DNA of 64,000 bases from Abiotrophia defectiva_A (GCA_963546405.1 CAUUNL010000001.1:87534-151533); one strand, 5' to 3'; positions 33,279-41,712 are shown, counted from the first letter of the stretch. Program-made: numbers and translations. The notes: generated by a model not told the origin, from the sequence alone.

Positions 33279-34709
33279 ATGCAAGATTTACTCTTTAACT
33301 TCTTTTTGACTAGCTTGTCAGTTTCTTGCTTAATCCCACTTGTCAGTATTTGTTTTATGCTCTTCAAGAATCGGCTGTCAGTCCGTAGTAAATATTATAT
33401 TTGGATTGGGGTTATCCTGAGCCTCTTGTTACCATTCAGACCAGCCTTTAGTCTAGGCTTAATTGAGGTGCAACCACCCGCACCATTACTTCCGACCTCA
33501 GCTCCGGCTCATATGGGGTCGACACCAATAGAAGCTTCAGGAGCATCAGTGCCGACTTCTGCATGGTCTTTTAACATTTTACATGCTATCTTGTTGGTCT
33601 GGCTATTAGGTGTCTTGATTTATCTTGGGCGTCAGCTCTATAGTTACATCAAGTTCCAGACCATGCTCAAGCGATGGGGCGACCCTGTTGAAGATTTAGC
33701 CATCTGGGAAACCTTAGCTGAGATGCAAGATCTTGTGGGTGTAAAACGCGAAATTGGCCTAATTTATTGCCCATTGGTTCACAGTCCTCTCTTATTTGGC
33801 TTCAGAAAACCAACCATTGTGCTTCCTGAACTTGACTATACAGAGGAAGAATTTAGTTTAATCTTCCATCATGAATTAGTCCATTATAAGCACGGAGATG
33901 TTTATGTTAGTCTCTTAGCCATGTTTATTAAGAGTCTCTACTGGTACAACCCATTGGTTCGTTTTGCCAGCAAAGAGTTATTGGAAGCAGGGGAAATGTA
34001 CTGTGATGCTACCGTATTAGCTCAACAAGATGTTAGTTATCGTATCTTCTATGGTGAGACAATCCTGACCATGATTGACCGAAGTAAGAAAAATCAGGTA
34101 GCTTTAACCACTTGCTTCTATTCTAATCGTTTCAATTTGAAGCGACGCATATTAGCCATTATGGATAATCGTTATCCAATTCGCTTCTTATCCGTTCTTG
34201 CCATTCTAGGAGTGGCTACTTTAGTCTTACTATCGCGTTCTGTCTTTGTCATGGCACAACCACCTGCTAATCAGGTGGCAGATAGTCAGATAAGTGAGCT
34301 CGGAGTTTCTAGCAATCAAGCCAGAGATTATGCATTAGCAGAGGCGGGCTTGACATTGGATCAAGTCCAAGCCTTAGAAATAGAATTGTCTCAGGACCGC
34401 TATTTTGTCGCTTTCCAATATCAAAATACCATTTATCAGTACCAAATTAGTGTGATAGATGGGCAAATTTTACGAGTTCATGAGACCAACCAAGTTTTAG
34501 TCTCGAATTCTCAACCAAGTGAGAGCGTCACAAGTTCTGAACATGTAGCTAGCCAAACTTCTAATGCAGAGTCGTCACAGGCACCGTCAGTATTTAGACC
34601 TTTACTCAATGTGCAGTCCATCTTGAAAGATAGCGATGACGATGAATCTGATGACAAAGATGACACGGATGATCCGGATGACCCAGACGATCCGGATGTA
34701 GATGATTAA
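33279..34709 (+). CDS. M56 metallopeptidase antirepressor with PepSY domain and Asp-rich tail
   Basis: BlaR1/MecR1-like membrane protease of 476 residues. Transmembrane helices lie at about 6-28, 40-57, 102-124 and 303-326. The zinc site HHELVHYKHGD (His198, Glu199, His202) is on the cytosolic side. Outside the membrane there is no penicillin-binding domain. Instead residues about 346-402 look like a PepSY domain (ARDYALAEAGLTLDQVQALEIELS, then DGQILRV), followed by a Ser/Gln linker and a terminal tail with 18 acidic residues in the last 26. The sensed signal is therefore unlikely to be a beta-lactam; a metal ion, cationic peptide or wall state is inference. It presumably inactivates the repressor encoded upstream. 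Confidence 0.85.
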   Translation: MQDLLFNFFLTSLSVSCLIPLVSICFMLFKNRLSVRSKYYIWIGVILSLLLPFRPAFSLGLIEVQPPAPLLPTSAPAHMGSTPIEASGASVPTSAWSFNILHAILLVWLLGVLIYLGRQLYSYIKFQTMLKRWGDPVEDLAIWETLAEMQDLVGVKREIGLIYCPLVHSPLLFGFRKPTIVLPELDYTEEEFSLIFHHELVHYKHGDVYVSLLAMFIKSLYWYNPLVRFASKELLEAGEMYCDATVLAQQDVSYRIFYGETILTMIDRSKKNQVALTTCFYSNRFNLKRRILAIMDNRYPIRFLSVLAILGVATLVLLSRSVFVMAQPPANQVADSQISELGVSSNQARDYALAEAGLTLDQVQALEIELSQDRYFVAFQYQNTIYQYQISVIDGQILRVHETNQVLVSNSQPSESVTSSEHVASQTSNAESSQAPSVFRPLLNVQSILKDSDDDESDDKDDTDDPDDPDDPDVDD

Positions 34710-34727
34710 TAAACAAATATAGATTTG

Positions 34728-34767
34728 AAGTCTAGCGAGAGACGACAGAGCTCTCGCTAGACTTTTT
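34728..34767 (+). terminator. Intrinsic terminator after the M56 gene
   Basis: Perfect 14-bp stem AAGTCTAGCGAGAG / CTCTCGCTAGACTT, 9-nt loop, T-run. It separates the regulator pair from its presumed target genes. Confidence 0.92.
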
Positions 34768-34798
34768 GTATGTGGTTTTGCAAATATAACAATCTCAT

Positions 34799-34923
34799 GA
34801 CAAATGTAGAATTGACTTGAATTATAAAACTACAAGTGTAGAATATAATTATAAACGACAACTGTAGTATATTCATTAGCTCCTAGAGAGCTTATCTTTT
34901 ATCACCCAAATACTACATGTGTA
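34799..34923 (+). promoter_or_regulatory. Cluster of four BlaI/CopY-like boxes upstream of the VTC gene
   Basis: GACA-AA-TGTA (34799), TACA-AG-TGTA (34831), GACA-AC-TGTA (34857) and TACA-TG-TGTA (34914). Each is followed by GAAT or GTAT, so that TGTAGAAT contains a -10-like TAGAAT, as at the repressor's own promoter. The most plausible promoter is TTGAAT (34817), 16 nt, TAGAAT (34839), overlapped by the second box. The fourth box sits directly before the Shine-Dalgarno sequence at 34929. Confidence 0.8.
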
Positions 34924-34941
34924 GAATTAGGAGGAGTAAAA

Positions 34942-35673
34942 ATGACAGAGCATAAAGTTCAAAAGAATTTCCAGCGTATTGAGAGTAAATACTTAGTGGA
35001 TGCCAAGACCATGGCGGCATTAGAGAAGGAGTTTAGTCAACACCTGGTGCCAGATGACTACCCTGTCTCGACGATAAGTAACTTGTATTTTGATAATGTA
35101 GACTATGACTTAGTGGAAGATTCATTAGCTAGATTACATGGACGCGAGAAAGTCCGAATGAGAACCTATGATGCTAAGCCTAAGTCTGATAGTTTTGCCT
35201 TCTTAGAGATTAAGAAGAAGATTTTAGAAGTGGGGCATAAGTACCGTTTTGTAGCCGATATGGCAGATATCATTCACTATGTCGCCCATCCTACCAAAGC
35301 TCATCCAGATGCTAACCCAGAGTTGCAATTAACCTTATTAGAGCTACAACGTCGCTACGTAGCACTTAAGCCAATGATGTTTATTGGTTATAATCGCCAC
35401 TCCTATCGTGGAATTGAAGATCCTAAGGTTCGTGTAACCATTGACCGCGAAGTTGTTTACCGAAACTACGCCTTAGATTTAACAGCTGGGCGGCATGGAG
35501 AACCATTAATCGAGGAAAATCAAGTTATTCTAGAAATCAAGGTCAATGGCGATCAACCCGACTGGATGGTTGAAATCTTGAACCGTCATCAAGTTGAAGA
35601 AATTTCTTTCTCTAAATATGGGCGAGCCTATTCTAAAACTTTAGAAGCTTCAGAAGTTCGCTTGGCTTTATAA
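34942..35673 (+). CDS. VTC-domain (polyphosphate polymerase fold) protein
   Basis: 243-residue protein of the VTC/TTM tunnel fold. The basic and acidic tunnel motifs are all visible: IESKYLVD, SNLYFDNVDYDL, REKVRMRTY, FLEIKKK, YNRHSYRG, RVTIDREV, ILEIKVNG and SKYGRAYS. In yeast, VTC4 with this fold makes polyphosphate from ATP; bacterial members usually pair with a DUF4956 membrane protein and are annotated as polyphosphate polymerases, mostly without direct tests. AGGAGGAG precedes the ATG and the DUF4956 gene follows after 15 bp. Expression appears to be under the BlaI-type repressor. Confidence 0.88.
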   Translation: MTEHKVQKNFQRIESKYLVDAKTMAALEKEFSQHLVPDDYPVSTISNLYFDNVDYDLVEDSLARLHGREKVRMRTYDAKPKSDSFAFLEIKKKILEVGHKYRFVADMADIIHYVAHPTKAHPDANPELQLTLLELQRRYVALKPMMFIGYNRHSYRGIEDPKVRVTIDREVVYRNYALDLTAGRHGEPLIEENQVILEIKVNGDQPDWMVEILNRHQVEEISFSKYGRAYSKTLEASEVRLAL

Positions 35674-35688
35674 TAGGGAGGTAGGTTT

Positions 35689-36372
35689 ATGAACCAATTA
35701 TTCAACTCAGTTTATGTGGCTAATGAAGCCAATGCTAAACCTGAAATGTTAATGATGTCACTGCTAGTGGCTTTACTAACTGGTCTCTGGTTGGCTTGGG
35801 TCTATAAGTATAAGACGCTTTATACAAAGGATTTTGTTATTACTTTGGCTCTTTTGCCAACTATCATTGCCATGATTATCTTTTTAGTCAACGGTAATTT
35901 GGGTACCAGTGTGGCTGTAGCCGGGACCTTTAGCCTCATTCGCTTCCGTTCAGCAGCAGGGGGCGCCAAGGAGATGCTAGTTATCTTTATGGCGACTGCC
36001 ATCGGTTTAGCCTGTGGGATGGGCTATGTCTTCCTAGCCTTGGGCTTTACTCTTGTCTTGACTTGTCTGCTCTTGATTTTGGAGCATGTCAATTTTGCTA
36101 ATACAAGCCAATCACGGCGCTATCTGACAGTGAAAATTTCAGCTGATCAAGATTATGATTTGCTCTTTGAGGGTATTTTTGAAGCGCTATGTCAGTCTGT
36201 AGAACTAGCCTCCATATCTTTTGAAGATGGCGATGCCTTGCTTAAGTTAGACTATATCGTAGACCTTAAACGTGAGGTTAGCGACCATGCCTTTATTAAT
36301 CAATTTCAGGCCTACAATACTTTAGCTAAAGTTAGCTTGAGTAAGGTAGCCAAGAAGAAGAAGACACTTTAG
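35689..36372 (+). CDS. DUF4956 membrane protein
   Basis: 227 residues with about four transmembrane helices and the DUF4956 signature TFSLIRFRSAAGGAKEMLVIFMATAIGLACGMGYVF, followed by a soluble C-terminal domain (about 145-227). Function unknown. It regularly accompanies VTC-domain proteins, suggesting a membrane partner, channel or anchor for the polymerase. GGGAGG precedes the ATG. Last gene of the VTC unit. Confidence 0.87.
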   Translation: MNQLFNSVYVANEANAKPEMLMMSLLVALLTGLWLAWVYKYKTLYTKDFVITLALLPTIIAMIIFLVNGNLGTSVAVAGTFSLIRFRSAAGGAKEMLVIFMATAIGLACGMGYVFLALGFTLVLTCLLLILEHVNFANTSQSRRYLTVKISADQDYDLLFEGIFEALCQSVELASISFEDGDALLKLDYIVDLKREVSDHAFINQFQAYNTLAKVSLSKVAKKKKTL

Positions 36373-36381
36373 ATAACTCCT

Positions 36382-36416
36382 AAGCCAGTAGATTTATTTA
36401 GTCTGCTGGCTTATTT
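36382..36416 (+). terminator. Intrinsic terminator of the VTC-DUF4956 unit
   Basis: 11-bp stem AAGCCAGTAGA / TCTGCTGGCTT (one T-G pair), 9-nt loop, then ATTT. Confidence 0.75.
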
Positions 36417-36424
36417 ATACTTAC

Positions 36425-36453
36425 TTGACAGCTGATTGAAAACGCTTTATGAT
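36425..36453 (+). promoter_or_regulatory. Promoter of the small winged-helix gene
   Basis: TTGACA, a 17-nt spacer, then TATGAT, strong. It leaves a leader of about 100 nt before the gene; no riboswitch fold was recognised in it. Confidence 0.75.
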
Positions 36454-36562
36454 AGTTATATACTCTATTTTAAAGCAAGAATCTATTTTGCGAAGAAATG
36501 CTCATATGTTAACAAAACGAGTGGTATCATGCCTGGTTTATTCATCAGAAAGGGAGAGTGTT

Positions 36563-36841
36563 ATGAGACCAAGAAAATCTCTAGTGAGGGACTTACTTTT
36601 AGCGCTTGATCGTCAGCTGCCCGTTCATTTCGAATTGGAAAACCTATTAGACTTTGTAGAGGCACATTCTTACAGCCAGGACCAAGTGATTTCAGCTTTA
36701 GAATACCTTAAGCACGAAGGCTATTTGTCAGGTCTTATTCTCTATGATGACCAAGGGCAGCCATATCACTTCATTATTGATGGTATGTCCCGCCAAGGGC
36801 TTGACTTGCTAGATAGCTTATCTAAAGAAAGTACCCTATAG
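36563..36841 (+). CDS. Small winged-helix-like protein, unknown function
   Basis: 92 residues. It opens with a basic MRPRKSLVRDLLLALD, then an HFELENLLDFVEAHSYSQDQVISALEYLKHEGYLSG stretch that reads like a winged helix, and ends DGMSRQGLDLLDSL, a pattern reminiscent of DUF2513/YjcQ proteins (terminal LTxxGxxFL). I cannot name it more firmly. ATG 36563 follows AAGGGAGAG. It is monocistronic between its own strong promoter and a strong terminator. Confidence 0.65.
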   Translation: MRPRKSLVRDLLLALDRQLPVHFELENLLDFVEAHSYSQDQVISALEYLKHEGYLSGLILYDDQGQPYHFIIDGMSRQGLDLLDSLSKESTL

Positions 36842-36855
36842 GAACTTTAACTAGA

Positions 36856-36892
36856 ATAAGGGAGACTGGGAATCAATTCCAGTCTCCCTTAT
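36856..36892 (+). terminator. Intrinsic terminator
   Basis: 14-bp stem ATAAGGGAGACTGG / CCAGTCTCCCTTAT, the longest perfect stem in this stretch, followed by ATATATGC. The rest of the gap to dprA is AT-rich with no clear promoter. Confidence 0.85.
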
Positions 36893-36994
36893 ATATGCTT
36901 TTCTTACTATTTATATAGCCTTGTAACTTTTTATCTTTTTTAGACGTGTTTTATTCTCCTTTTGGCCTATATATAGTATGAAGGGGGAATCTTG

Positions 36995-37903
36995 ATGGAT
37001 TTGTCGATGAAGGAACAACTCATTCTTTTAAGCCTTGAAGGTGCTAACTATCGTGAGCTTTGGTATTACCTTAAACATGCCATTACTAGAGCTTGTAATC
37101 GTCATGCACTTAGCCTTGTAGACTGCCAGTCCATGCTGATAGAAGTCCAGAAAGAAGAAGGCGTATTAGAAAATCCAGGCTTCCATTTTTATTTGGATGA
37201 CCAAAGCTATCTGAGAGTCAAGGATTTGGCGAAGCATACTCTTATGATTGGAGAGCCTACTTATCCTAAGGCTTGGTTAGAGATTCCTAAGCCTCCCTTA
37301 CTAATCTATTATCAGGGGCATATTGAATGGTTACAAGAGCCACTGATTTCCATTGTTGGGACTCGTGCTATAAGTCTCCAAGGCCAAAAAGATGCGAGTT
37401 CTTTAACTCAAGCCTTATGTCAATCAGGCTATGTCTGTGTTTCAGGGATGGCCTTAGGAGTAGATGCCATGGTTCATCGAACTGCTTTAAGTTGCCCTGG
37501 TGGTAAAACCATTGCTGTCTTGCCTGCTGGCTTCGGAACCTGTTATCCACGAAGTCATACAAGCCTTATGGCAGAATTAGGGCAATCCCAGCTGCTCTTG
37601 TCAGAGTATCAACCTCATATAGGAATTAAGAAACATCATTTTATCATGCGCAATCGTCTGGTGGCGAGTATCGCGCCTGCACTGGTGGTTGTCGAGGCAG
37701 CCTTGAAGAGCGGGAGTCTCATCACAGCTAATTTTGCCCTACAGTATAATCGAGAGATTTATGTCTGTCCAGGACATTTGAGCGAGACCAATTCAGCCGG
37801 ATGTAATCAATTAATTGAAGCGGGAGCTAATGCCATTTATAGTCTGCCAGACTTCTTGGGAGACCTGGAGACTCTCTATCGTCTCCAAGCAATAAAGAAT
37901 TAA
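36995..37903 (+). CDS. dprA: DNA-processing protein DprA/Smf
   Basis: RecA loader on incoming single-stranded DNA during natural transformation. Rossmann-like domain with SIVGTRAISLQG, VSGMALGVDAMVHRTAL, TIAVLPAGFGTCYPRSH, MRNRLVASIAPALVVVEAALKSGSLITANFAL and GCNQLIEAGANAI. It is 302 residues long; the C-terminal winged helix of longer DprA proteins is absent. ATG 36995 lies after AAGGGGGA. topA follows from its own promoter. Presence of DprA does not by itself prove competence. Confidence 0.95.
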   Translation: MDLSMKEQLILLSLEGANYRELWYYLKHAITRACNRHALSLVDCQSMLIEVQKEEGVLENPGFHFYLDDQSYLRVKDLAKHTLMIGEPTYPKAWLEIPKPPLLIYYQGHIEWLQEPLISIVGTRAISLQGQKDASSLTQALCQSGYVCVSGMALGVDAMVHRTALSCPGGKTIAVLPAGFGTCYPRSHTSLMAELGQSQLLLSEYQPHIGIKKHHFIMRNRLVASIAPALVVVEAALKSGSLITANFALQYNREIYVCPGHLSETNSAGCNQLIEAGANAIYSLPDFLGDLETLYRLQAIKN

Positions 37904-37908
37904 AAGTG

Positions 37909-37937
37909 TTGACAAGCGATCCGGTTTCGTCTAAGAT
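37909..37937 (+). promoter_or_regulatory. Promoter of topA
   Basis: TTGACA, a 17-nt spacer, then TAAGAT. The leader contains a small AGCAAG-CCCC-CTTGCT hairpin at about 37956-37971. Confidence 0.7.
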
Positions 37938-37994
37938 TGATACGATTTACATTGAAGCAAGCCCCCTTGCTCGAGAAAGGGATGTGTCGATCAG

Positions 37995-40055
37995 GTGACT
38001 TATAAATACCTGGTGATTGTCGAATCACCAACAAAAGCAAAAACTATTGATAAATACTTGGGTAAGAACTATAAAGTAGTAGCCAGCAAAGGACACTTGC
38101 GTGATTTGCCTAAGAGTAAAATGGGTGTAGATATCGATAACCATTTTGAACCTAGCTACATTAACATTCGTGGCCGTGGTGATACCATTAAAGAACTTCG
38201 TAAATACGCCAAAAAAGCTGAAAAAGTCTACTTGGCAGCCGACCCGGACCGCGAAGGGGAAGCCATCGCCTGGCATCTGTCCTATATTTTAGGTTTGGAT
38301 CCAAACGACAAGAACCGCGTAGTCTTTAACGAAATTACCAAGGATTCTGTTAAAGAGGCCTTCAAGCATCCGCGCGCCATTGACCAAGAACTAGTTGATG
38401 CCCAACAGGCGCGTCGAATCTTGGACCGGGTAGTGGGTTATTCTATTTCGCCTATACTATGGAAGAAAGTTAAAAAAGGCTTATCTGCTGGTCGGGTACA
38501 GTCCACGGCCTTGAAACTGATTATTGACCGTGAACTGGAAATTCGCAATTTCAAACCAGAAGAGTATTGGGATATTCCGACTACCTTCCTTAAGGGCAAA
38601 AGCAAGTTCCAGGCTGATTTTTATGCATTGGATGGCAAGAAACGTGAGCTTAAGAGCCACCAAGATGTCCAAACGGTGATGGCACGAATTGATCAAAAGG
38701 CTACCTTCAAGGTGGATGAGATTGAGGAGAAGGAGCGTCATCGTAAGTCACAAGCCCCATTTACTACCTCAACTCTACAACAAGAAGCGTCTAATCGTCT
38801 GGGCTTCCGTACCAGCAAGACCATGATGGTCGCTCAACAGCTCTATGAAGGGATTAGCCTTGGCCGTAACACCGTTGGTTTGATTACCTATATGCGTACG
38901 GATTCAACCAGAATTGCGCCAAGTGCCCGTCAAGCTGCCCTGGATTATATTGATGAGACATATGGATCTGAATATCTCGGGCCTGGCAAGGTAGTCCGTA
39001 ATAGCCAAAGTGCACAAGATGCCCACGAAGCCATTCGTCCATCCAATGTCACGCTAACGCCAGAGTCCATCCAAGCATCCTTAACTAAGGATCAATATCG
39101 ACTCTATAATTTGATTTGGTCACGTTTTGTGGCCAGTCAGATGGCAGATGCAGTCTATGATACCATTCGTTGCGACTTAAGTCAGAATGGTGCGACCTTC
39201 CGTGCAAATGGCTCTAAGATTAAATTTCCTGGTTTCCTTAAGGTTTATCCATCGCAAGGGGCTAAGGATAATTTCTTACCGGACTTAAAAGTTGGGGAGG
39301 CAGTAAAGGTAGCGGATATGAAGCCAAGCCAGCACTTTACCCAACCACCTGCTCGTTACAACGAAGCTTCCTTGGTTAAGGTCTTAGAAGAAAAGGGGAT
39401 TGGCCGTCCATCTACCTATTCACCGACCATTGAAACCCTGCGCAAGCGCTACTATGTCAAAATGGTGGCTAAGCGTTTCGAACCAACTGAATTAGGCGAG
39501 ATTGTCAATAATCTGATGACTAGTTATTTTCCTAATATCGTGAACACCGAATTTACGGCTGGCTTAGAAACGGAACTAGATGCCATTGAAGAAGGTAAGT
39601 TCCAGTGGGTTCAAGTCCTAGAATCCTTCTATGAAGGCTTTAAAGGCAATTTAACCAAGGCCGAAGAAGAAGTAGCTAAGATTGATATCAAGGATGAGCC
39701 AGCTGGTTTCGCCTGTCCTGAGTGTGGCCATGATATGGTCATTAAGATTGGCCGTTTTGGTAAGTTCTATGCCTGCAGCAATTTCCCGGATTGCCGCCAT
39801 ACAGAAGCGATTGTCAAAACCATTGGGGTGACCTGTCCGCAGTGTCATCAGGGCCAAGTGGTCGAACGCCAATCCAAGAAGAATCGTCTCTTCTTTGGCT
39901 GTAATCGATATCCAGAATGTGACTTTGTCTCATGGGACAAACCAGTTGGACGCGACTGCCCAGTCTGCCAACACTATCTAGTAGAAAAAGCAAGCCGTAA
40001 GGGCAAACAAGTTGCTTGCAGTCACTGTGACTATCAAGAAGATATTCAAAAATAA
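37995..40055 (+). CDS. topA: DNA topoisomerase I
   Basis: Type IA topoisomerase relaxing negative supercoils. TOPRIM domain at the N-terminus (LVIVESPTKAKTI, then ADPDREGEAIAWHL), active-site Tyr299 in GLITYMRTDSTRI, and three C-terminal four-cysteine zinc ribbons (CPECGHDM..CSNFPDC, CPQCHQGQ..CNRYPEC, CPVCQHY..CSHC). It is 686 residues long. GTG start at 37995 with a poorly spaced AAAGGGATG upstream. In most Firmicutes trmFO follows; here xerC does. Confidence 0.97.
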   Translation: MTYKYLVIVESPTKAKTIDKYLGKNYKVVASKGHLRDLPKSKMGVDIDNHFEPSYINIRGRGDTIKELRKYAKKAEKVYLAADPDREGEAIAWHLSYILGLDPNDKNRVVFNEITKDSVKEAFKHPRAIDQELVDAQQARRILDRVVGYSISPILWKKVKKGLSAGRVQSTALKLIIDRELEIRNFKPEEYWDIPTTFLKGKSKFQADFYALDGKKRELKSHQDVQTVMARIDQKATFKVDEIEEKERHRKSQAPFTTSTLQQEASNRLGFRTSKTMMVAQQLYEGISLGRNTVGLITYMRTDSTRIAPSARQAALDYIDETYGSEYLGPGKVVRNSQSAQDAHEAIRPSNVTLTPESIQASLTKDQYRLYNLIWSRFVASQMADAVYDTIRCDLSQNGATFRANGSKIKFPGFLKVYPSQGAKDNFLPDLKVGEAVKVADMKPSQHFTQPPARYNEASLVKVLEEKGIGRPSTYSPTIETLRKRYYVKMVAKRFEPTELGEIVNNLMTSYFPNIVNTEFTAGLETELDAIEEGKFQWVQVLESFYEGFKGNLTKAEEEVAKIDIKDEPAGFACPECGHDMVIKIGRFGKFYACSNFPDCRHTEAIVKTIGVTCPQCHQGQVVERQSKKNRLFFGCNRYPECDFVSWDKPVGRDCPVCQHYLVEKASRKGKQVACSHCDYQEDIQK

Positions 40056-40074
40056 GCAAGTTCCTTGCCAGCAT

Positions 40075-40108
40075 AAAAGAGATTAAACCGAGGTTTAATC
40101 TCTTTTTG
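40075..40108 (+). terminator. Intrinsic terminator after topA
   Basis: 15-bp stem AAAAGAGATTAAACC / GGTTTAATCTCTTTT with a tiny apex and a T-run. Confidence 0.9.
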
Positions 40109-40213
40109 TTTATCAATCCTTAACAAATGAGAGCAAATGAGGCGGGGCAGTCGCTTCAAAAGCAAAAAAGTGATACACTAAAAGACATAGAAAGAATGAA
40201 GGCAGGTGGTCAC

Positions 40214-41131
40214 ATGCAAGAGGCAATAACGCGTTTTCTCCAATATATCAGTGTTGAAAGACGCTATTCCCAGAAAACCCTGACTGCCTATCAACTAGAC
40301 CTAACAGCTTTTCAATCTTTTATTGAGACCAGTGGTGGTGGCGATTTGAAGCAAATTGCCTATCAAGATGTTAGGCTCTATCTGGCTTACCTCAATGAAC
40401 AAGCCTACGCAAAAACGAGTATCCGCCGTAAACTATCCAGTCTACGATCATTTTTTTCTTACTGCCTAAGCCAGGGATGGATTGAGACTAATCCCATGGA
40501 ATTGGTTCAGTATCAAGTGAAGAAAAAGACCTTGCCACAATTCTTCTATGAACAAGAACTGACTCAACTCTTTGACGCCCTTTATAAGCGGGAAGATGAT
40601 GCGGCTTGGCGTGACCGAATGCTCTTAGAAGTTCTCTATGCAACCGGTATGCGGGTCAGCGAACTAAGCGAATTGAGCCTAAATCGCCTTAACCTAGAGG
40701 TACAGCTTATTCGTGTTCTAGGTAAAGGAAACAAGGAGCGCATCGTACCATTGGGAGATTCAGCGACCCAAGCCATTCGGGATTACTTAAGTCATTTAAG
40801 ACCGAAAATTGATAGAAATAACAGCCCGCACCTGCTACTGACTGACAAAGGAGCGCCAATGAGTCCCCGACAGATTCGGACAAGACTCAAGAGCTTGGTG
40901 GAGGAGCAGGCCATGAATTTAAAAATCTATCCCCACAAGTTGCGCCATTCTTTTGCTACGCATTTGCTCAATAAGGGGGCAGATCTGAGAACGGTTCAAG
41001 AACTCTTAGGCCACGCCAACCTTAGTTCAACCCAAATTTATACCCATGTTACCAAAGACCAATTGCGAAGCCAATACCTTAAGGCCCATCCTAGGGCTAA
41101 ACAAGCTAAGCAAGACAAACAATCAAGCTAA
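40214..41131 (+). CDS. xerC: Tyrosine recombinase XerC
   Basis: Chromosome-dimer-resolving tyrosine recombinase, 305 residues. SAM-like core-binding domain in the first 90 residues. Catalytic set: Arg in ATGMRVSELSEL, Lys in GKGNKER, HKLRHSFATHLL, the second His in LLGHANLSSTQ and the nucleophile Tyr in IYTHV. The start is ATG 40214 (AGGTGG upstream) or possibly ATG 40196; a -10-like TACACT at 40174 argues against earlier codons. XerC is preferred over XerD or phage integrases because of the adjacent hslVU genes. AAAGGAAG for hslV overlaps its end. Confidence 0.9.
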   Translation: MQEAITRFLQYISVERRYSQKTLTAYQLDLTAFQSFIETSGGGDLKQIAYQDVRLYLAYLNEQAYAKTSIRRKLSSLRSFFSYCLSQGWIETNPMELVQYQVKKKTLPQFFYEQELTQLFDALYKREDDAAWRDRMLLEVLYATGMRVSELSELSLNRLNLEVQLIRVLGKGNKERIVPLGDSATQAIRDYLSHLRPKIDRNNSPHLLLTDKGAPMSPRQIRTRLKSLVEEQAMNLKIYPHKLRHSFATHLLNKGADLRTVQELLGHANLSSTQIYTHVTKDQLRSQYLKAHPRAKQAKQDKQSS

Positions 41132-41146
41132 AAGGAAGTGACCATC

Positions 41147-41671
41147 ATGACAACAATTTGTGCTGTAAAAAAAGATAATCAACTGGCCATGGCTGGTGAT
41201 GGCCAAATTACCATGGGCCAACAAGTCATTATGAAAGGCTCTGCCCGTAAGATTCGTCGTATTTATCATAATCAAGTCCTAGTTGGTTTTGCGGGTGGAG
41301 TAGCGGATGCTATTACCCTATCAGAAATGTTCGAGACCAAGCTTAGTGAGCACCAAGGACAGTTAACCCGTGCAGCTGTCGAATTAGCTAAGTCTTGGCG
41401 TTCTGACCGGACTTTACAGAAGCTAGAAGCTCTACTAATCGTTATGGATAAAGAGAATCTTCTCATGGTCAGTGGGACGGGGGAAGTCATTGAGCCAGAT
41501 GATGGCATTTTGACTATTGGTTCAGGAGGCAACTATGCCCTAGCTGCAGCCCGTGCTCTCAAGCGTAACGCGCCTGAATTGAGTGCCGTAGACATTGCCA
41601 AACAAGCGCTACAAATAGCTAGTGAAATTGATGTCTTTACCAATGACCAAATCCGTGTGGAAGAAGCCTAA
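41147..41671 (+). CDS. hslV: ATP-dependent protease peptidase subunit HslV
   Basis: Proteasome-like peptidase of the HslVU (ClpQY) complex, 174 residues. With ATG 41147 the protein begins MTTICAV, leaving the catalytic N-terminal Thr after Met removal; a GTG three codons earlier would bury it, so 41147 is preferred. Motifs are AGDGQITMG, GFAGGVADA and IGSGGNYALAAARAL. The partner hslU follows after 41 bp. Confidence 0.96.
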   Translation: MTTICAVKKDNQLAMAGDGQITMGQQVIMKGSARKIRRIYHNQVLVGFAGGVADAITLSEMFETKLSEHQGQLTRAAVELAKSWRSDRTLQKLEALLIVMDKENLLMVSGTGEVIEPDDGILTIGSGGNYALAAARALKRNAPELSAVDIAKQALQIASEIDVFTNDQIRVEEA

Positions 41672-41712
41672 GAGGGCTGACTTGCCATTATAATAGAAGG
41701 GATGAATTGATT

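Noticed and set aside
32883..34709. Beta-lactam resistance regulators (blaI-blaR1/mecI-mecR1)
   Set aside because: The M56 protein has no penicillin-binding sensor domain and there is no beta-lactamase or PBP gene nearby.
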